A program made the translations under genes and the position numbers. Source: Nitrospinota bacterium (GTDB taxonomy: Bacteria; Nitrospinota; Nitrospinia; Nitrospinales; VA-1). Taken from it: DNA of 32,303 bases. The DNA lies in assembly GCA_009873655.1 (NCBI GenBank), contig WAIB01000027.1:648-32950 (forward strand), in the 5' to 3' direction. The notes beneath the pieces are model-generated. The model made no database searches. It was given only the letters and a program-made list of their open reading frames with translations, and was not told the origin of the DNA. Positions 17,057 through 25,755 of this stretch are shown in pieces; within the stretch, counting starts at the first letter, position 1, and each line of letters begins with the position of its first letter.

Positions 17057-17515
17057 CTATTCGCTTTTTTCTATTTTTTTGAGCACGGAAACTCGGAAAT
17101 TATAGCCCCAACATTGAAAGGTAATGCTTGTGATAAGTTCACTGCCTGGAATTTTCAGGCCATGCTGAGTCATTGTGACCGCTGGAAGAGATAAATAGCA
17201 GGGTTCTGGTAGCAGTGATTTTATATTGCCTCCCGTCATATTTGTCAGTTCTCCCAATCCATCCTCAACAAGATCGGTGGTGATCTCTTCTTCCTTCAGC
17301 TGAAACATGATGGAAGCCACCTTTTTGGCCAGTTCCACGGGACAGTCCAAGGCGACGGCCCCATCCCATTCCCCTGTAATGTGCACGCACCCCGCAAGTA
17401 TGCTTTCTCCACCTAGAGGACTAAACTTATCCTCGGTGGGTTTTACATCCAGTTGAAGGATGGACTTCCAGATGTCTTCGGTGTAATGGCAAATTTCAGA
17501 TTCAAATTGTTGCAT
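17057..17515 (-). CDS. CheX-like chemotaxis phosphatase, copy 1
   Basis: This 152-residue protein has the CheX signature in GELTNMTGGNIKSLLPEPC, with E89 and N92 as the likely catalytic pair. TGEWDGAVALDCP and the EL..KVASIMF helix correspond to parts of copy 2, so the two are paralogues that have diverged mainly at the C-terminus. It begins 4 nt after the end of the cheR reading frame, so translation is probably coupled. Its role would be to remove phosphate from the CheY-like protein encoded at 18374-18745. Confidence 0.77.
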   Translation of the reverse strand: MQQFESEICHYTEDIWKSILQLDVKPTEDKFSPLGGESILAGCVHITGEWDGAVALDCPVELAKKVASIMFQLKEEEITTDLVEDGLGELTNMTGGNIKSLLPEPCYLSLPAVTMTQHGLKIPGSELITSITFQCWGYNFRVSVLKKIEKSE

Positions 17516-17519
17516 GGTA

Positions 17520-18334
17520 TCACCCCTTTTTTAAGCGGTAACAGCCAGATTGTTTGTAAGGCATTCTTTCAAAATTTTCATCCAGATTCAGGGTCGTTTC
17601 GGCGGCCCCAAGAAAAAGATATCCGTCTGGTTTTAGCAATTTACGCACTCTTCCCAGAATATCTTTTTTCATATCGACATCAAAATAAATAAGGACATTG
17701 CGCATCATAATCAGGTCCAGAGGCGGCATAAAGGGCCATTTTTCGGAAAGGTTAGTGATGCGAAACTGAATCATTTTTCTTAATTCATCCTTGACCTGCC
17801 ATTCCGTTCCCAACCGGTTAAAATATTTGACCATCAAAGGTGCCGGTAAGCCGCGGTTGATTTCCAATTGGCTGTAAATTCCACTTCGACACCGGTTTAA
17901 CATTTGGTTCGAAATGTCACTTGCCGAGAATGAAATTTTCCAGGTTTCCAGAGCGGGAAATTCATTTTTAAGAATCATCACAAGAGAGTAGCATTCCTGA
18001 CCGCTTGAACTTGCTCCGCACCAGATGTTTAATTCTTTCTTATCCTTTCTTTTTTCGATTAAATCAGGGATTATTTCTTTTTTTAATGTTTCGAACGGGT
18101 GGATATCTTTAAAGAAGGAGGTCTCGTTGGTGGTCATGGCTTCAATAACCGCAATATGCAACTTACCCTTTGGTTTGGATTTTAATTGTTTTACCAGGTT
18201 TTCAAGGGATTCCAGTTTTTCCTGATGCACCAATGGCATTAACCTGGATTCAACCAGATATTCTCAAGGACGATTGCAGAATCTTCCTTTACTATTTTGC
18301 TTATATGCTCAAAGTCTGCTGCATTGATGGCCAT
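17520..18334 (-). pseudogene. cheR: Chemotaxis methyltransferase CheR, split by a frameshift
   Basis: CheR methylates glutamates of chemoreceptors using SAM. Translation should begin at ATG 18334, which has AAGGA just upstream. The first 31 codons (MAINAADFEHISKIVK... IVLE) are a typical CheR N-terminal helical domain, but this frame ends at TAA 18241-18239. The expected continuation, EYLVESRLMPLVH, is in another frame that runs to 17520 and includes NETSFFKD, the SAM-binding LNIWCGASSSGQECYSL and RNVLIYFD. About ten nucleotides (one more than a multiple of three) appear to be missing near 18263-18268, where E-x-G-K-E is expected. The TAA overlaps an ATG (TAATG), so the 239-residue remainder could be made by re-initiation. 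It may be real decay, a split functional gene or a sequence error. Confidence 0.85.
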
Positions 18335-18373
18335 GCTGTTCCTTAATTACACGATTCGCTAAATTTCTTGTTC

Positions 18374-18745
18374 TTAATCAACCGTCAAACCCATAATTGT
18401 TAATTTCTCAACAATCATTTCTTTGGTAAACGGTTTCATCACATATTCATTTGCTCCAGCTTCCAATGCTTTTACAACCTGTGACATTTCCGTTTCGGTT
18501 GTGACCATCATGAGACGCATATCTTTGTATTTATCGTCTTTCCGGACCTCGCATACGAATTCATACCCATTCATTTCGGGCATGTTCCAGTCGACTAGCG
18601 CAAGATCAAGAGGTCCGGTTTCTTTCAGCTTTTCAAGGGCTTCCAGGCCGTGACCTGCATTGAAGACTTCAAAATTCAAAGCTTTTAGGATTTGCCCCAG
18701 GATCATTCGGATGGCTCTGGAGTCATCAATTACCAATGCGCGCAC
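18374..18745 (-). CDS. CheY-like single-domain response regulator
   Basis: This is a 123-residue receiver domain with nothing attached. The acidic pair is D7/D8 (VIDDS), the phosphate acceptor is D52 (LVDWNMPEMNG), the switch threonine is at T83 (VTTET) and the conserved lysine is K104 (VMKPF). All catalytic positions are intact. Being alone and next to cheR and two CheX phosphatases, it is most likely the CheY that signals to the flagellar motor or another output. It is the first gene of the cluster, with about 40 nt to the cheR start. Confidence 0.9.
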   Translation of the reverse strand: MRALVIDDSRAIRMILGQILKALNFEVFNAGHGLEALEKLKETGPLDLALVDWNMPEMNGYEFVCEVRKDDKYKDMRLMMVTTETEMSQVVKALEAGANEYVMKPFTKEMIVEKLTIMGLTVD

Positions 18746-18957
18746 ATCATCCTCCTCAAATATTTAAAATAACTGGTTGGGATATGAGTGGATTTTTTCT
18801 TTCCATATTCAGTCCCAAACAATGGATTCAAAATTTTATTACAGCGGCTTGATTAGATAGGATAGTGGATTATTTTATTCTGTAAATCTTTATGAAGTGC
18901 CCAAAAATAATTTCTATGCTGTCCCCTGTTTATAATAGAAAACCGGTTCAGCAAGAC

Positions 18958-18997
18958 AAAAAAAACCCGCTTACAATGTAAATGTAAGCGGGTTTTT
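18958..18997. terminator. Strong bidirectional terminator
   Basis: Arms AAAAACCCGCTTACA (18961-18975) and TGTAAGCGGGTTTTT (18983-18997) are perfectly complementary around a 7-nt loop. The minus strand ends in eight T, the plus strand in TTTTTCTTTTTC. It terminates the PorE/CdhB-like gene at 19038-19757. Confidence 0.9.
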
Positions 18998-19037
18998 CTT
19001 TTTCTATTTTTTGTATTACAAGGAGTGAGATAGATGA

Positions 19038-19757
19038 TTATTCAGCATGTTCATCCAAACCCTGTTCGAGTTCACCCATAAACAGGGTGGCGTCCTCTTT
19101 TGCCGGGTTTTTGTTGGCTTCTTTACGGGCCGCAATTTCTTCGAGCTCTTCTTTACCTTCTTTTGATTCGCCCCAACATTCGAAACCTTCTTTTTTGAGT
19201 TTGCGGATGGCTGCCGTTACTTTTTGGATTTTTTCGCCATCAATATCTCGCAGAGAGACAAATGCATCTTCATGACCGTCGTACTGACAAAATGCCATGG
19301 TGTAACAGTTGGTATTGGCCCGGATCATCTTCAGGGTAATATTTGCAAAATGACAGTGCACACCAATCAGAATACAGGTTTCAATTTTATTATGTTGAAT
19401 GGTCAAGTTAGGATGACATGGATTGATTACCTGCTCCGGATCAATTTTGGGGTAGATGGGGCGATAGTCCGGCATGGTAATGACGTTCATACCGGGAACT
19501 TCATTACGCAACTCCATGGCCAATTCCGCTTTATGCATCGTTTCTTCTGTCCAGCCCCATACAATCATTGGTCCAGGGAACAGGGTTGGGTTACGTCGTG
19601 ACAGTATTTCACGAGCAGCTGTGTCAATGGCTTGCTCGGTGGGAACATGTTCTCCTTCCACTAACTCCATACCCGAGCCTTTCTCCGGCTGGAAGATACC
19701 CATTGCAGCAGCAGAGGGCGGAAGTAAACCAATTGGACCTAATTCTAATTTGGGCAT
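19038..19757 (-). CDS. PorE/CdhB-like protein (CO dehydrogenase beta / ACDS epsilon family), orphan
   Basis: This 239-residue protein resembles what is often annotated as carbon monoxide dehydrogenase beta subunit family. From about residue 45 it has the alternating pattern of that fold, with GPMIVWGW, PGMNVITMPDYRP and ETCILIGVHCHFANITLKMI. It begins MPKLELGPIGLLPPSAA, without a signal peptide, and ends in a charged tail. Homologues that I recall as an extra small subunit (PorE/ForE) belong to pyruvate or 2-oxoglutarate:ferredoxin oxidoreductases in bacteria that use the reductive TCA cycle. None of the other subunits is nearby. It has a strong GGAGG 9 nt before the ATG and its own terminator, so it is probably well expressed and monocistronic. 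The family call is tentative. Confidence 0.5.
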   Translation of the reverse strand: MPKLELGPIGLLPPSAAAMGIFQPEKGSGMELVEGEHVPTEQAIDTAAREILSRRNPTLFPGPMIVWGWTEETMHKAELAMELRNEVPGMNVITMPDYRPIYPKIDPEQVINPCHPNLTIQHNKIETCILIGVHCHFANITLKMIRANTNCYTMAFCQYDGHEDAFVSLRDIDGEKIQKVTAAIRKLKKEGFECWGESKEGKEELEEIAARKEANKNPAKEDATLFMGELEQGLDEHAE

Positions 19758-19828
19758 CTAAACAAACCTCCAAAGAGTTTCTAGCAATAAGGAATTTTAT
19801 ATTCCGATGATTTTCGCTGGTAATCAAA

Positions 19829-19863
19829 GCTTGTTAAAGGGACAAAACCTTCTTTTAACAGGC
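19829..19863 (-). terminator. Imperfect hairpin downstream of pyrE
   Basis: GCTTGTTAAAGG and CTTTTAACAGGC pair at ten of twelve positions around an 11-nt loop. On the minus strand it is followed only by TTTGATT. It could end the folC-lptD-pyrE transcript, about 145 nt after the pyrE stop, but it is weak. Confidence 0.35.
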
Positions 19864-20008
19864 TTTAATATAAAAAATTAGGAAAGTGATCCCTAATAAG
19901 AAACGTGCATACTATTATTAATAAAGGGCTATGTCAATATCAATATATTTAAAACCTGCAGAAATCATTGAAATTGAGAGAGGAATGAATTGTATTTCGG
20001 GTCTGAGC

Positions 20009-20650
20009 TTAAAACCCCTTAGTTTGTGCCCATTTAAAGGGGGCCTTATGCCAGGCGTGGAGGGATTCAATCTGCTCGTTTGACAACATTTGCATACTTT
20101 TTGCTTCTTCAAGCAGTTCGAGGAAGGTGAGGATGGGACGAAATTGGCAGCCTATTTCTTCAAAGCCCCGTTGTGCCTCGGGGAACCCGTAACTAAAAAT
20201 GCATAAGCAATGGTCTGCAATTCCCCCTGATTTTCGGATAGCGTTCACAGCATTGATGGCACTTCCCCCTGTTGAAATCAAATCTTCTATTAGCAGAACC
20301 TTCTGTCCAGCTGTTAAAGGTCCTTCAATTTGGTTGCCCATGCCATGAGATTTGGCGGTTGACCGCACGTAAATAAGGGGTTTCTTCAGGCTGTCTGCCA
20401 GAGTAGTGGCATGTGGGATTCCCGCGGTGGCGGTTCCCGCAATCACATCCGGATTTTCCATGGATGAGTCTATGTATTTTATAAATACCTGTGAGATATA
20501 AGACCGGTACTCGGCTTTTCCGAGTAAGAGCCGGTTGTCATTATAGATGGGCATTTTATATCCCGATGCCCAGGTGAAAGGTTTTTCTGTATTGAGTTGA
20601 ATGGCACCCGATTCCAAAGCCATTCTTGATAAATTTGAAGAATCACTCAT
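20009..20650 (-). CDS. pyrE: Orotate phosphoribosyltransferase PyrE
   Basis: PyrE joins orotate to PRPP to make OMP in pyrimidine synthesis. The 213-residue protein has the PRPP-binding signature VLLIEDLISTGGSA at 118-131 and the family segments TWASGYKMPIYNDNR and AGTATAGIPHATTLA. VRSTAKSHGMGNQIEG is the flexible catalytic loop. Length is normal. Its ATG overlaps the lptD stop by 4 nt (ATGA), so translation is coupled to lptD, an unusual partner for a pyrimidine gene. Confidence 0.93.
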   Translation of the reverse strand: MSDSSNLSRMALESGAIQLNTEKPFTWASGYKMPIYNDNRLLLGKAEYRSYISQVFIKYIDSSMENPDVIAGTATAGIPHATTLADSLKKPLIYVRSTAKSHGMGNQIEGPLTAGQKVLLIEDLISTGGSAINAVNAIRKSGGIADHCLCIFSYGFPEAQRGFEEIGCQFRPILTFLELLEEAKSMQMLSNEQIESLHAWHKAPFKWAQTKGF

Positions 20651-23175
20651 CTTAAAGGATCAAAACTTCTGTGAATAAATTTTTCTGGGGTTCCTGATTG
20701 TATGGACCCAAGACCCCGGAATGTGATTCCCAGGAGAAATCGTGTTTCCTGGGCCCCGGCACTGGTGCTGGAGGTGCTGTTAAAATTGTTTCTCTGGATG
20801 AAATCGGCATTAAATCCCCAGCATTTGCAGGGATCATCATAAAGTATGCTTAAATTTGTTTCCCTGTGTGTTGCGGTTTTTTCATCCAACCTGGTACTGG
20901 CTTTGAAATTCCATCCTTTTAAAAAATCCCAATCCAGGGTAGCCATTGAGGTGACGTCACCCCTGCGGGTAAACCTTCTCTCAAAATAAAGGGTGAGCGC
21001 TTCCATGGGCCGAAACCCTAATTGTAAATTGAACTGTTTTAAAACCCTATCGTTTATATCATAAGTTGAATCAAAGTTTAGTAAAAGTGGATCGGCCAGT
21101 CGGCTGTCTAAATCAAACCGGATGTCTGAGAATGGTTCGTTAGGCCTTTCCGGGTTGCTTGTCCTGCTTGCTTCACGAAGGTCATAGCTCTGACTTATGA
21201 CAAATCTCAGAGATTCGCGAGTATCGAAGTCGCCTTTTCCGGTAGCTTCCTTTTGAAATAACCTTTGGGTTATAGAATAGGAGAGCAGGCTTCTGGGGTT
21301 GACCGAATCAATGGCGTCGAAGGCTTGGATCTTACCTTTATCTTCCCTGTCAAGGTCAGGGATGTAGCTAAAGGTCAGTCTCGGTTCAACCAGATGTTTG
21401 ATTTTTGGTGTCAGATTATTTTTGGTTTCGAAAATCTTTTCGAATGTAGGTCCTTTTAGTGTTGAGGTAAAGTCAAATGATTCGCGGGAAAAGAAACCTT
21501 CCCCGTTTTTCCCTTTACTGTAGAGGGTTTCACGCAATCCTATCGTTGGGGTAAGGCTTAGCCAGGGTGCTATGTTTATTGCTCGAGTGAGCTGTGGGTG
21601 AAAATCGAGCCTTTGAACTGAGAAATTGTCGTCAATGTCTGGATCTGAATTGAGGTCGGTTACAAAGGATGTAAAAAGGGTGTCCTGGTTAAAGTAATAC
21701 GGAGAGTCACCGATTTGCTGCCTTTGAACTTTATAGGTTATTTGCGGCAACTCGCCGAGGGTCTGATCACTGGAGATATCCGTGCTGTCCCGGAAACGGG
21801 TAAGAATTTCAAAACTGCCGCTTCCCCAGGTTTTTCTGGCGGTTGCGTAGGAAAGAGAATTACGGCGATTTCTTAGGTTGATGTTATCGTTAAAAGTTTT
21901 GTTATACTCCTGTCCTTCCAGGTCCAGTTTTCCATTGAATATAAATCCATATGGAAGTTCCTGGTTATGTTGTGCGTCTACCTTCCAGAAAGTTTCCCCG
22001 GTTATATTGTCGTCAACGACGGTTCCTGTTAAAAACCCATTGGTGGTTTTGCTGGGGGTATACCGGTATTCAATTCCTGGAGTGACACCCCTTTTGCTTC
22101 TATATCCGAGTTTAAAAGTTGCGTCAGAATGGTCGTTGATGGCCCAATAGTATTCATTGTTGATTGTAGTGCCATCAATATCGCTGCTGCCGAAGGAGGG
22201 AAATAAAAATCCGCTTTTTCTTTCCCGGTTCATTGGCAGATAGCCGGCAGGGACATAGAGTACAGGGATATCCCGTATTTTTAAAACACCACCGGTAAAA
22301 ACCGCCCTATCTCCGGTAATGATATCCATGGTTTCAGCCTCGAATAACCAGTCAGGCAATTTTCCTGTGCAAGTGGTCAGGGAAACGGATTTTCCTTTGT
22401 AGTGGTCGTCGGATAGTCGGGTTACTTCGCGGCCTTTTATGTAATGCCTTTTTCCAAGTCTTCCCCGCGTCTGAAAGATCTTTCCTTTTTGGTTTTTAAT
22501 ATTGAACCTGGAGCTGTTTGCCTTTAATCGGGTTCCGTCGTTATTTCTTATCATTACGTGACCCTTGGCGATACCCTCCCCGGTTTTGTTGTTGATCTTT
22601 ACTTTGTCCGCTTGAATGGTTTTGTTTTCCATTCGGATTTTTACATTTCCCCAGGTCCAGATAATTTCTTTTTTGATATTCTGTCTCATGTGATCGGCAA
22701 TAATAAAGACCTCATCTTTTTTGAGATTCTTTTCTGGTTTATTAATTTTCCCCGTTCCGGTCCCATAATTTATTTTCTGAACCCATTCCGAGTAATTGAG
22801 GCCCTTGGGCATTTTTGTTTTTTCAGAGGGAGATAAGGGCTTGCCATCCGCCCAGAACCAATCCGGGGTACTGTCGGGTTGGGGAGGGGCAAGTTTGCTG
22901 TCCAATATTTCCGATTCTTCTGGGGTGAGCGGTGTTCCGTCGGCCCAGATCCAATTGGGGATATAGCCGGGAACAATTTTATATCCCGACTCGGTTAGAA
23001 TTACTTCGTCGTCCGAATAAACTCTATCCGATACATCTGCCAACTTACCCTGGTCTTGAGGAGATGAGGAAATTAGATTTTGGGAGTCAGGGGAGATAGA
23101 GGGAGGCCTGTCGCTTGCGGACGTATCATTTGCGATAGTGAGGAGAATTCCCAGGATTAGTAAGGTTTTTTTCAT
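20647..23175 (-). CDS. lptD: LPS-assembly protein LptD
   Basis: LptD is the outer-membrane barrel that, with LptE, inserts lipopolysaccharide into the outer leaflet. The start was set at ATG 23175, which gives a signal peptide (MKKTLLILGILLTIA); the open frame extends upstream only inside folC. The 842-residue protein has an N-terminal OstA/jellyroll domain (ADHMRQ..., NVKIRMENKTIQADKV) and a long C-terminal barrel with many alternating strands. Cysteines in SLTTCTGKLPDW and DDPCKCWGF probably form the inter-domain disulfides known in the family. Before the jellyroll, residues 73-118 carry a doubled W-x-W-A-D-G-x-P-L motif. It overlaps folC by 50 nt and pyrE by 4 nt. Confidence 0.92.
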   Translation of the reverse strand: MKKTLLILGILLTIANDTSASDRPPSISPDSQNLISSSPQDQGKLADVSDRVYSDDEVILTESGYKIVPGYIPNWIWADGTPLTPEESEILDSKLAPPQPDSTPDWFWADGKPLSPSEKTKMPKGLNYSEWVQKINYGTGTGKINKPEKNLKKDEVFIIADHMRQNIKKEIIWTWGNVKIRMENKTIQADKVKINNKTGEGIAKGHVMIRNNDGTRLKANSSRFNIKNQKGKIFQTRGRLGKRHYIKGREVTRLSDDHYKGKSVSLTTCTGKLPDWLFEAETMDIITGDRAVFTGGVLKIRDIPVLYVPAGYLPMNRERKSGFLFPSFGSSDIDGTTINNEYYWAINDHSDATFKLGYRSKRGVTPGIEYRYTPSKTTNGFLTGTVVDDNITGETFWKVDAQHNQELPYGFIFNGKLDLEGQEYNKTFNDNINLRNRRNSLSYATARKTWGSGSFEILTRFRDSTDISSDQTLGELPQITYKVQRQQIGDSPYYFNQDTLFTSFVTDLNSDPDIDDNFSVQRLDFHPQLTRAINIAPWLSLTPTIGLRETLYSKGKNGEGFFSRESFDFTSTLKGPTFEKIFETKNNLTPKIKHLVEPRLTFSYIPDLDREDKGKIQAFDAIDSVNPRSLLSYSITQRLFQKEATGKGDFDTRESLRFVISQSYDLREASRTSNPERPNEPFSDIRFDLDSRLADPLLLNFDSTYDINDRVLKQFNLQLGFRPMEALTLYFERRFTRRGDVTSMATLDWDFLKGWNFKASTRLDEKTATHRETNLSILYDDPCKCWGFNADFIQRNNFNSTSSTSAGAQETRFLLGITFRGLGSIQSGTPEKFIHRSFDPLR

Positions 23176-24448
23176 TTTGAAAACATTTTTTAGCTTCGGC
23201 CACCATGAAAATGGAGCCTGTAATGCAGACCAAATCATCGGGCTGGGCAAATTCTTTGGCTGCTTGTATTGCATTGGAAACACTTTCTGAAAACTGAACC
23301 TGTTTGTTATATTTGGTTAACTTTTCCTTCAAATTTTCAGGATGTTCCCCTCTTGGAGGATTCACCTGAACCAGATAAAAGCGGTCGCCAAATTGGCTTA
23401 AAATTTCGATAATTTTGTCAATTTCTTTATCTTTCATTAGCCCCAATATCACCAAACACCTTGAAAAAGTAAGGTTTTGGCGTAGCGCTGCCGTCATATT
23501 CCTGACGCTGGCTACATTGTGAGCGCAATCCAGAACTATTGTGGGAGGGTCGGAAACGACCTCCAGCCGACCCTCCCATTGAACGGTTTCCAGCCCCGTT
23601 CTTATTTCATGTTCTTTGCTTCTCCCAATAAACTTCAGGCAGGCGGCTATGGCCAAACCTGCATTTTCAGCCTGAAATTGACCCATTAAGGGCAATTTGA
23701 GGCCTTTTAGTTCCATTTCTTTGTTGGCAAAATCGAAGGTCTGCAGACCCTTGCCTGCCCCGGTTCGGGCCACCTTGAAGTCCCTGTTCAGGCGGAAAAC
23801 CGTGGCCCTTCGGTTTTGGGCCAAACTATTGACAACATTGAATATTTCCTCATCAGGGATATGAGCAAAAACTGTACCGCTTTGCTTGATGATGGAGGCT
23901 TTTTCGAAGGCAATTTGCTCGAGGTCTTCCCCTAAATATTCCGTGTGGTCTCGAGAAATGGATGTGATCAGGGATATTTCTGACTGGCAGAGGTTTGTGG
24001 CATCAAGTCTTCCTCCCAACCCCACCTCAAGAATGTTTACGTCGGTCTGTTGTTCATTAAAGTGAAGGAAGGCCATGACCGTTCCAAACTCAAAAAATGT
24101 CACGGGGATATTAAGGTTTTCGGAGGCGTGTTTGATTCTCAGGATCAGTTCTGTAGCGTTTTCTTTTCCAATTAATTTTCGATTGATTTGAACACGTTCC
24201 CGGAAGTCTAAAAGGTGAGGGGAGGTGTAAAGTCCGGTTTTGAGTCCTGTGGACCTCAATATGGATTCAATAACAGCGGCCGTGGAACCTTTGCCGTTTG
24301 TCCCGCTGACGTGTATGGTTCTAATCCCCAGGTGTGGATTTCCAAAATATTCCAGAAGCCTGGTAGTATTTTGTAATCCCAGTTTTATTCCGCTATGCGT
24401 CAGGCTGTATAAATAGTCCAGGGCTTCACTGTAATTTGAATCATTCAT
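23126..24448 (-). CDS. folC: Folylpolyglutamate / dihydrofolate synthase FolC
   Basis: FolC adds glutamate to dihydropteroate and tetrahydrofolates using ATP. The 440-residue protein has the P-loop GTNGKGST at 49-56, then GLYTSPHLLDFRERVQ, the motif EVGLGGRLDATN and SITSISRDHTEYLG. The C-terminal Mur-ligase-like domain has LDCAHNVASVRN and VILGLMKDKEID. Length is normal for bacterial FolC. It is the first gene of folC-lptD-pyrE, and its 3' end overlaps the lptD signal sequence by 50 nt. The 150 nt upstream separate it from the divergent S24 gene. Confidence 0.93.
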   Translation of the reverse strand: MNDSNYSEALDYLYSLTHSGIKLGLQNTTRLLEYFGNPHLGIRTIHVSGTNGKGSTAAVIESILRSTGLKTGLYTSPHLLDFRERVQINRKLIGKENATELILRIKHASENLNIPVTFFEFGTVMAFLHFNEQQTDVNILEVGLGGRLDATNLCQSEISLITSISRDHTEYLGEDLEQIAFEKASIIKQSGTVFAHIPDEEIFNVVNSLAQNRRATVFRLNRDFKVARTGAGKGLQTFDFANKEMELKGLKLPLMGQFQAENAGLAIAACLKFIGRSKEHEIRTGLETVQWEGRLEVVSDPPTIVLDCAHNVASVRNMTAALRQNLTFSRCLVILGLMKDKEIDKIIEILSQFGDRFYLVQVNPPRGEHPENLKEKLTKYNKQVQFSESVSNAIQAAKEFAQPDDLVCITGSIFMVAEAKKCFQNEKNLTNPGNSPHYRK

Positions 24449-24597
24449 GCAGAGTTATTTAAAAATGGTTTTGTATTCGGCAACAATCCGACCCAAACCG
24501 ACTTGGATTGGTTTAAAATGTTCTACAGTTTCCTCGTGGGTCTATTCCTGAATAATACAGGAGCAGAAATTTCATCAATGCTTAATAGTGTCAAACA

Positions 24598-25110
24598 ATG
24601 AAGAACCCGCAGTTGATAACTATTCCCCTTGTCTCGCTATCCTATGACCAGGAAAGGTGGGAGCCCGGTCACGAGTGGGAAGAAAAGATTATTAGTGCTA
24701 AAAATTATATCAAAATATCCTTGCCCAGGGAACAAACTGGTTTTTGCTATGGAATTGATATAAAAGATTCTTCGATGTCCTCCTATTTTAGGGAGAACAC
24801 CATTGCCGTTTTTTCCAAATCAGATTCCCCGGCGCAAGACAATGTATTTCTGGTCGGTCTTAAAAGAAAACCTCCTTTTATTGGAAAACTGTTAAAAAAT
24901 GAATCTGAGGCGGAGGGGCAGGGGAGAAAAACGTTTATGACCCCTACGCCATTGCATATTCCTGAAAGCAAGACCTCCCCAATTGCCGATTCGTTGCATC
25001 AAACTCTTATCTTTAAAGTATTTTCTAAACCATCAGGAACACGGTTTATTCAACAATCAAATATAAGTTGGAAACACCCTCTTATTTTCGTCCAAAAAGG
25101 GGAGAACTAA
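24598..25110 (+). CDS. Stand-alone S24/S26 (LexA/UmuD-like) peptidase domain protein
   Basis: The 170-residue protein resembles the C-terminal self-cleavage domain of LexA, UmuD and phage repressors. GIDIKDSSMSSYFRENTIAV corresponds to the family's v-x-G-D-S-M-x-P block, placing the nucleophile at Ser59. A lysine at K97 (FIGKLLKN) is 38 residues on, the same distance within one residue as Ser60/Lys97 of UmuD and Ser119/Lys156 of LexA. There is no helix-turn-helix before it; the N-terminus (MKNPQLITIPLVSLSY) starts directly with the strand that opens the domain in repressors. It is divergent from folC and precedes the MBL-fold gene by 32 nt. The role is unknown. Confidence 0.6.
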   Translation: MKNPQLITIPLVSLSYDQERWEPGHEWEEKIISAKNYIKISLPREQTGFCYGIDIKDSSMSSYFRENTIAVFSKSDSPAQDNVFLVGLKRKPPFIGKLLKNESEAEGQGRKTFMTPTPLHIPESKTSPIADSLHQTLIFKVFSKPSGTRFIQQSNISWKHPLIFVQKGEN

Positions 25111-25142
25111 AATTAAAAATTTTTAATAAGAGAAATAAAAAA

Positions 25143-25754
25143 ATGAAAGAAATAATTCCTGGAATATATACCTGGTGTGAATTTTCTGAAGAAAAGAATT
25201 TAAATTTTAATGGATACCTGCTGGTTTGCGAAGAGGAATCGGTTTTGATCGACCCTCCCGTTATGTCGGAAGAAAACTCTACCTTGTTGGAAACCCTTGC
25301 GGGAAAAAACTCAACTCATCCTTTAAAAGCAATTTTGCTCACCAATGTCCATCATGAAAGGGCATGTGATGAATTTAGAAAGAAATTGGGGGCAAGTGTG
25401 TGGATCAATGAAAAGGATAGCTCAGGTCTGGAAGGTTCAGCCGATGAAACTTTTAAGGATGGATATCGTCTTCCCTGTGGCCTGGTTGCGATAAATATTG
25501 ATAATCAAAAATCTCCGGGCGAGTCCGCATTCTTTCTTGAGGAAAGGGGTGTGATGATTGTTGGGGATGCCTTGATTGGAAAAGTTCCCGGTAAGGTCAA
25601 TATGCTTCCGCCCGATAAATATCGAGATCCTGTTTTAGCCAAAAAAGGATTGAAAAAATTTTTAGATTTTGATTTTGAAAGCCTGCTGGTAGGGGATGGG
25701 GAACCAATACTTAAAAGTGCAAAGGAAGCAGTAAAATCTTTTTTTGAAAGTTGA
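25143..25754 (+). CDS. Metallo-beta-lactamase-fold protein with atypical metal motif
   Basis: The ATG at 25143 gives 203 residues; the longer open frame upstream overlaps the S24 gene and adds a basic, unconserved stretch. The protein begins MKEIIPGIYTW, then GYLLVCEEESVLIDPP, the usual first strands of the MBL fold. Where most members have HxHxDH it has TNVHHERACDEFRKKLGA, a form known from an MBL subgroup with an HHxR-like site. MIVGDALIG supplies the later conserved aspartate. Few classical zinc ligands remain, so it may bind metal differently or not be a hydrolase. It converges with the next gene, the two stops being 1 nt apart. Confidence 0.7.
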   Translation: MKEIIPGIYTWCEFSEEKNLNFNGYLLVCEEESVLIDPPVMSEENSTLLETLAGKNSTHPLKAILLTNVHHERACDEFRKKLGASVWINEKDSSGLEGSADETFKDGYRLPCGLVAINIDNQKSPGESAFFLEERGVMIVGDALIGKVPGKVNMLPPDKYRDPVLAKKGLKKFLDFDFESLLVGDGEPILKSAKEAVKSFFES

Positions 25755-25755
25755 T

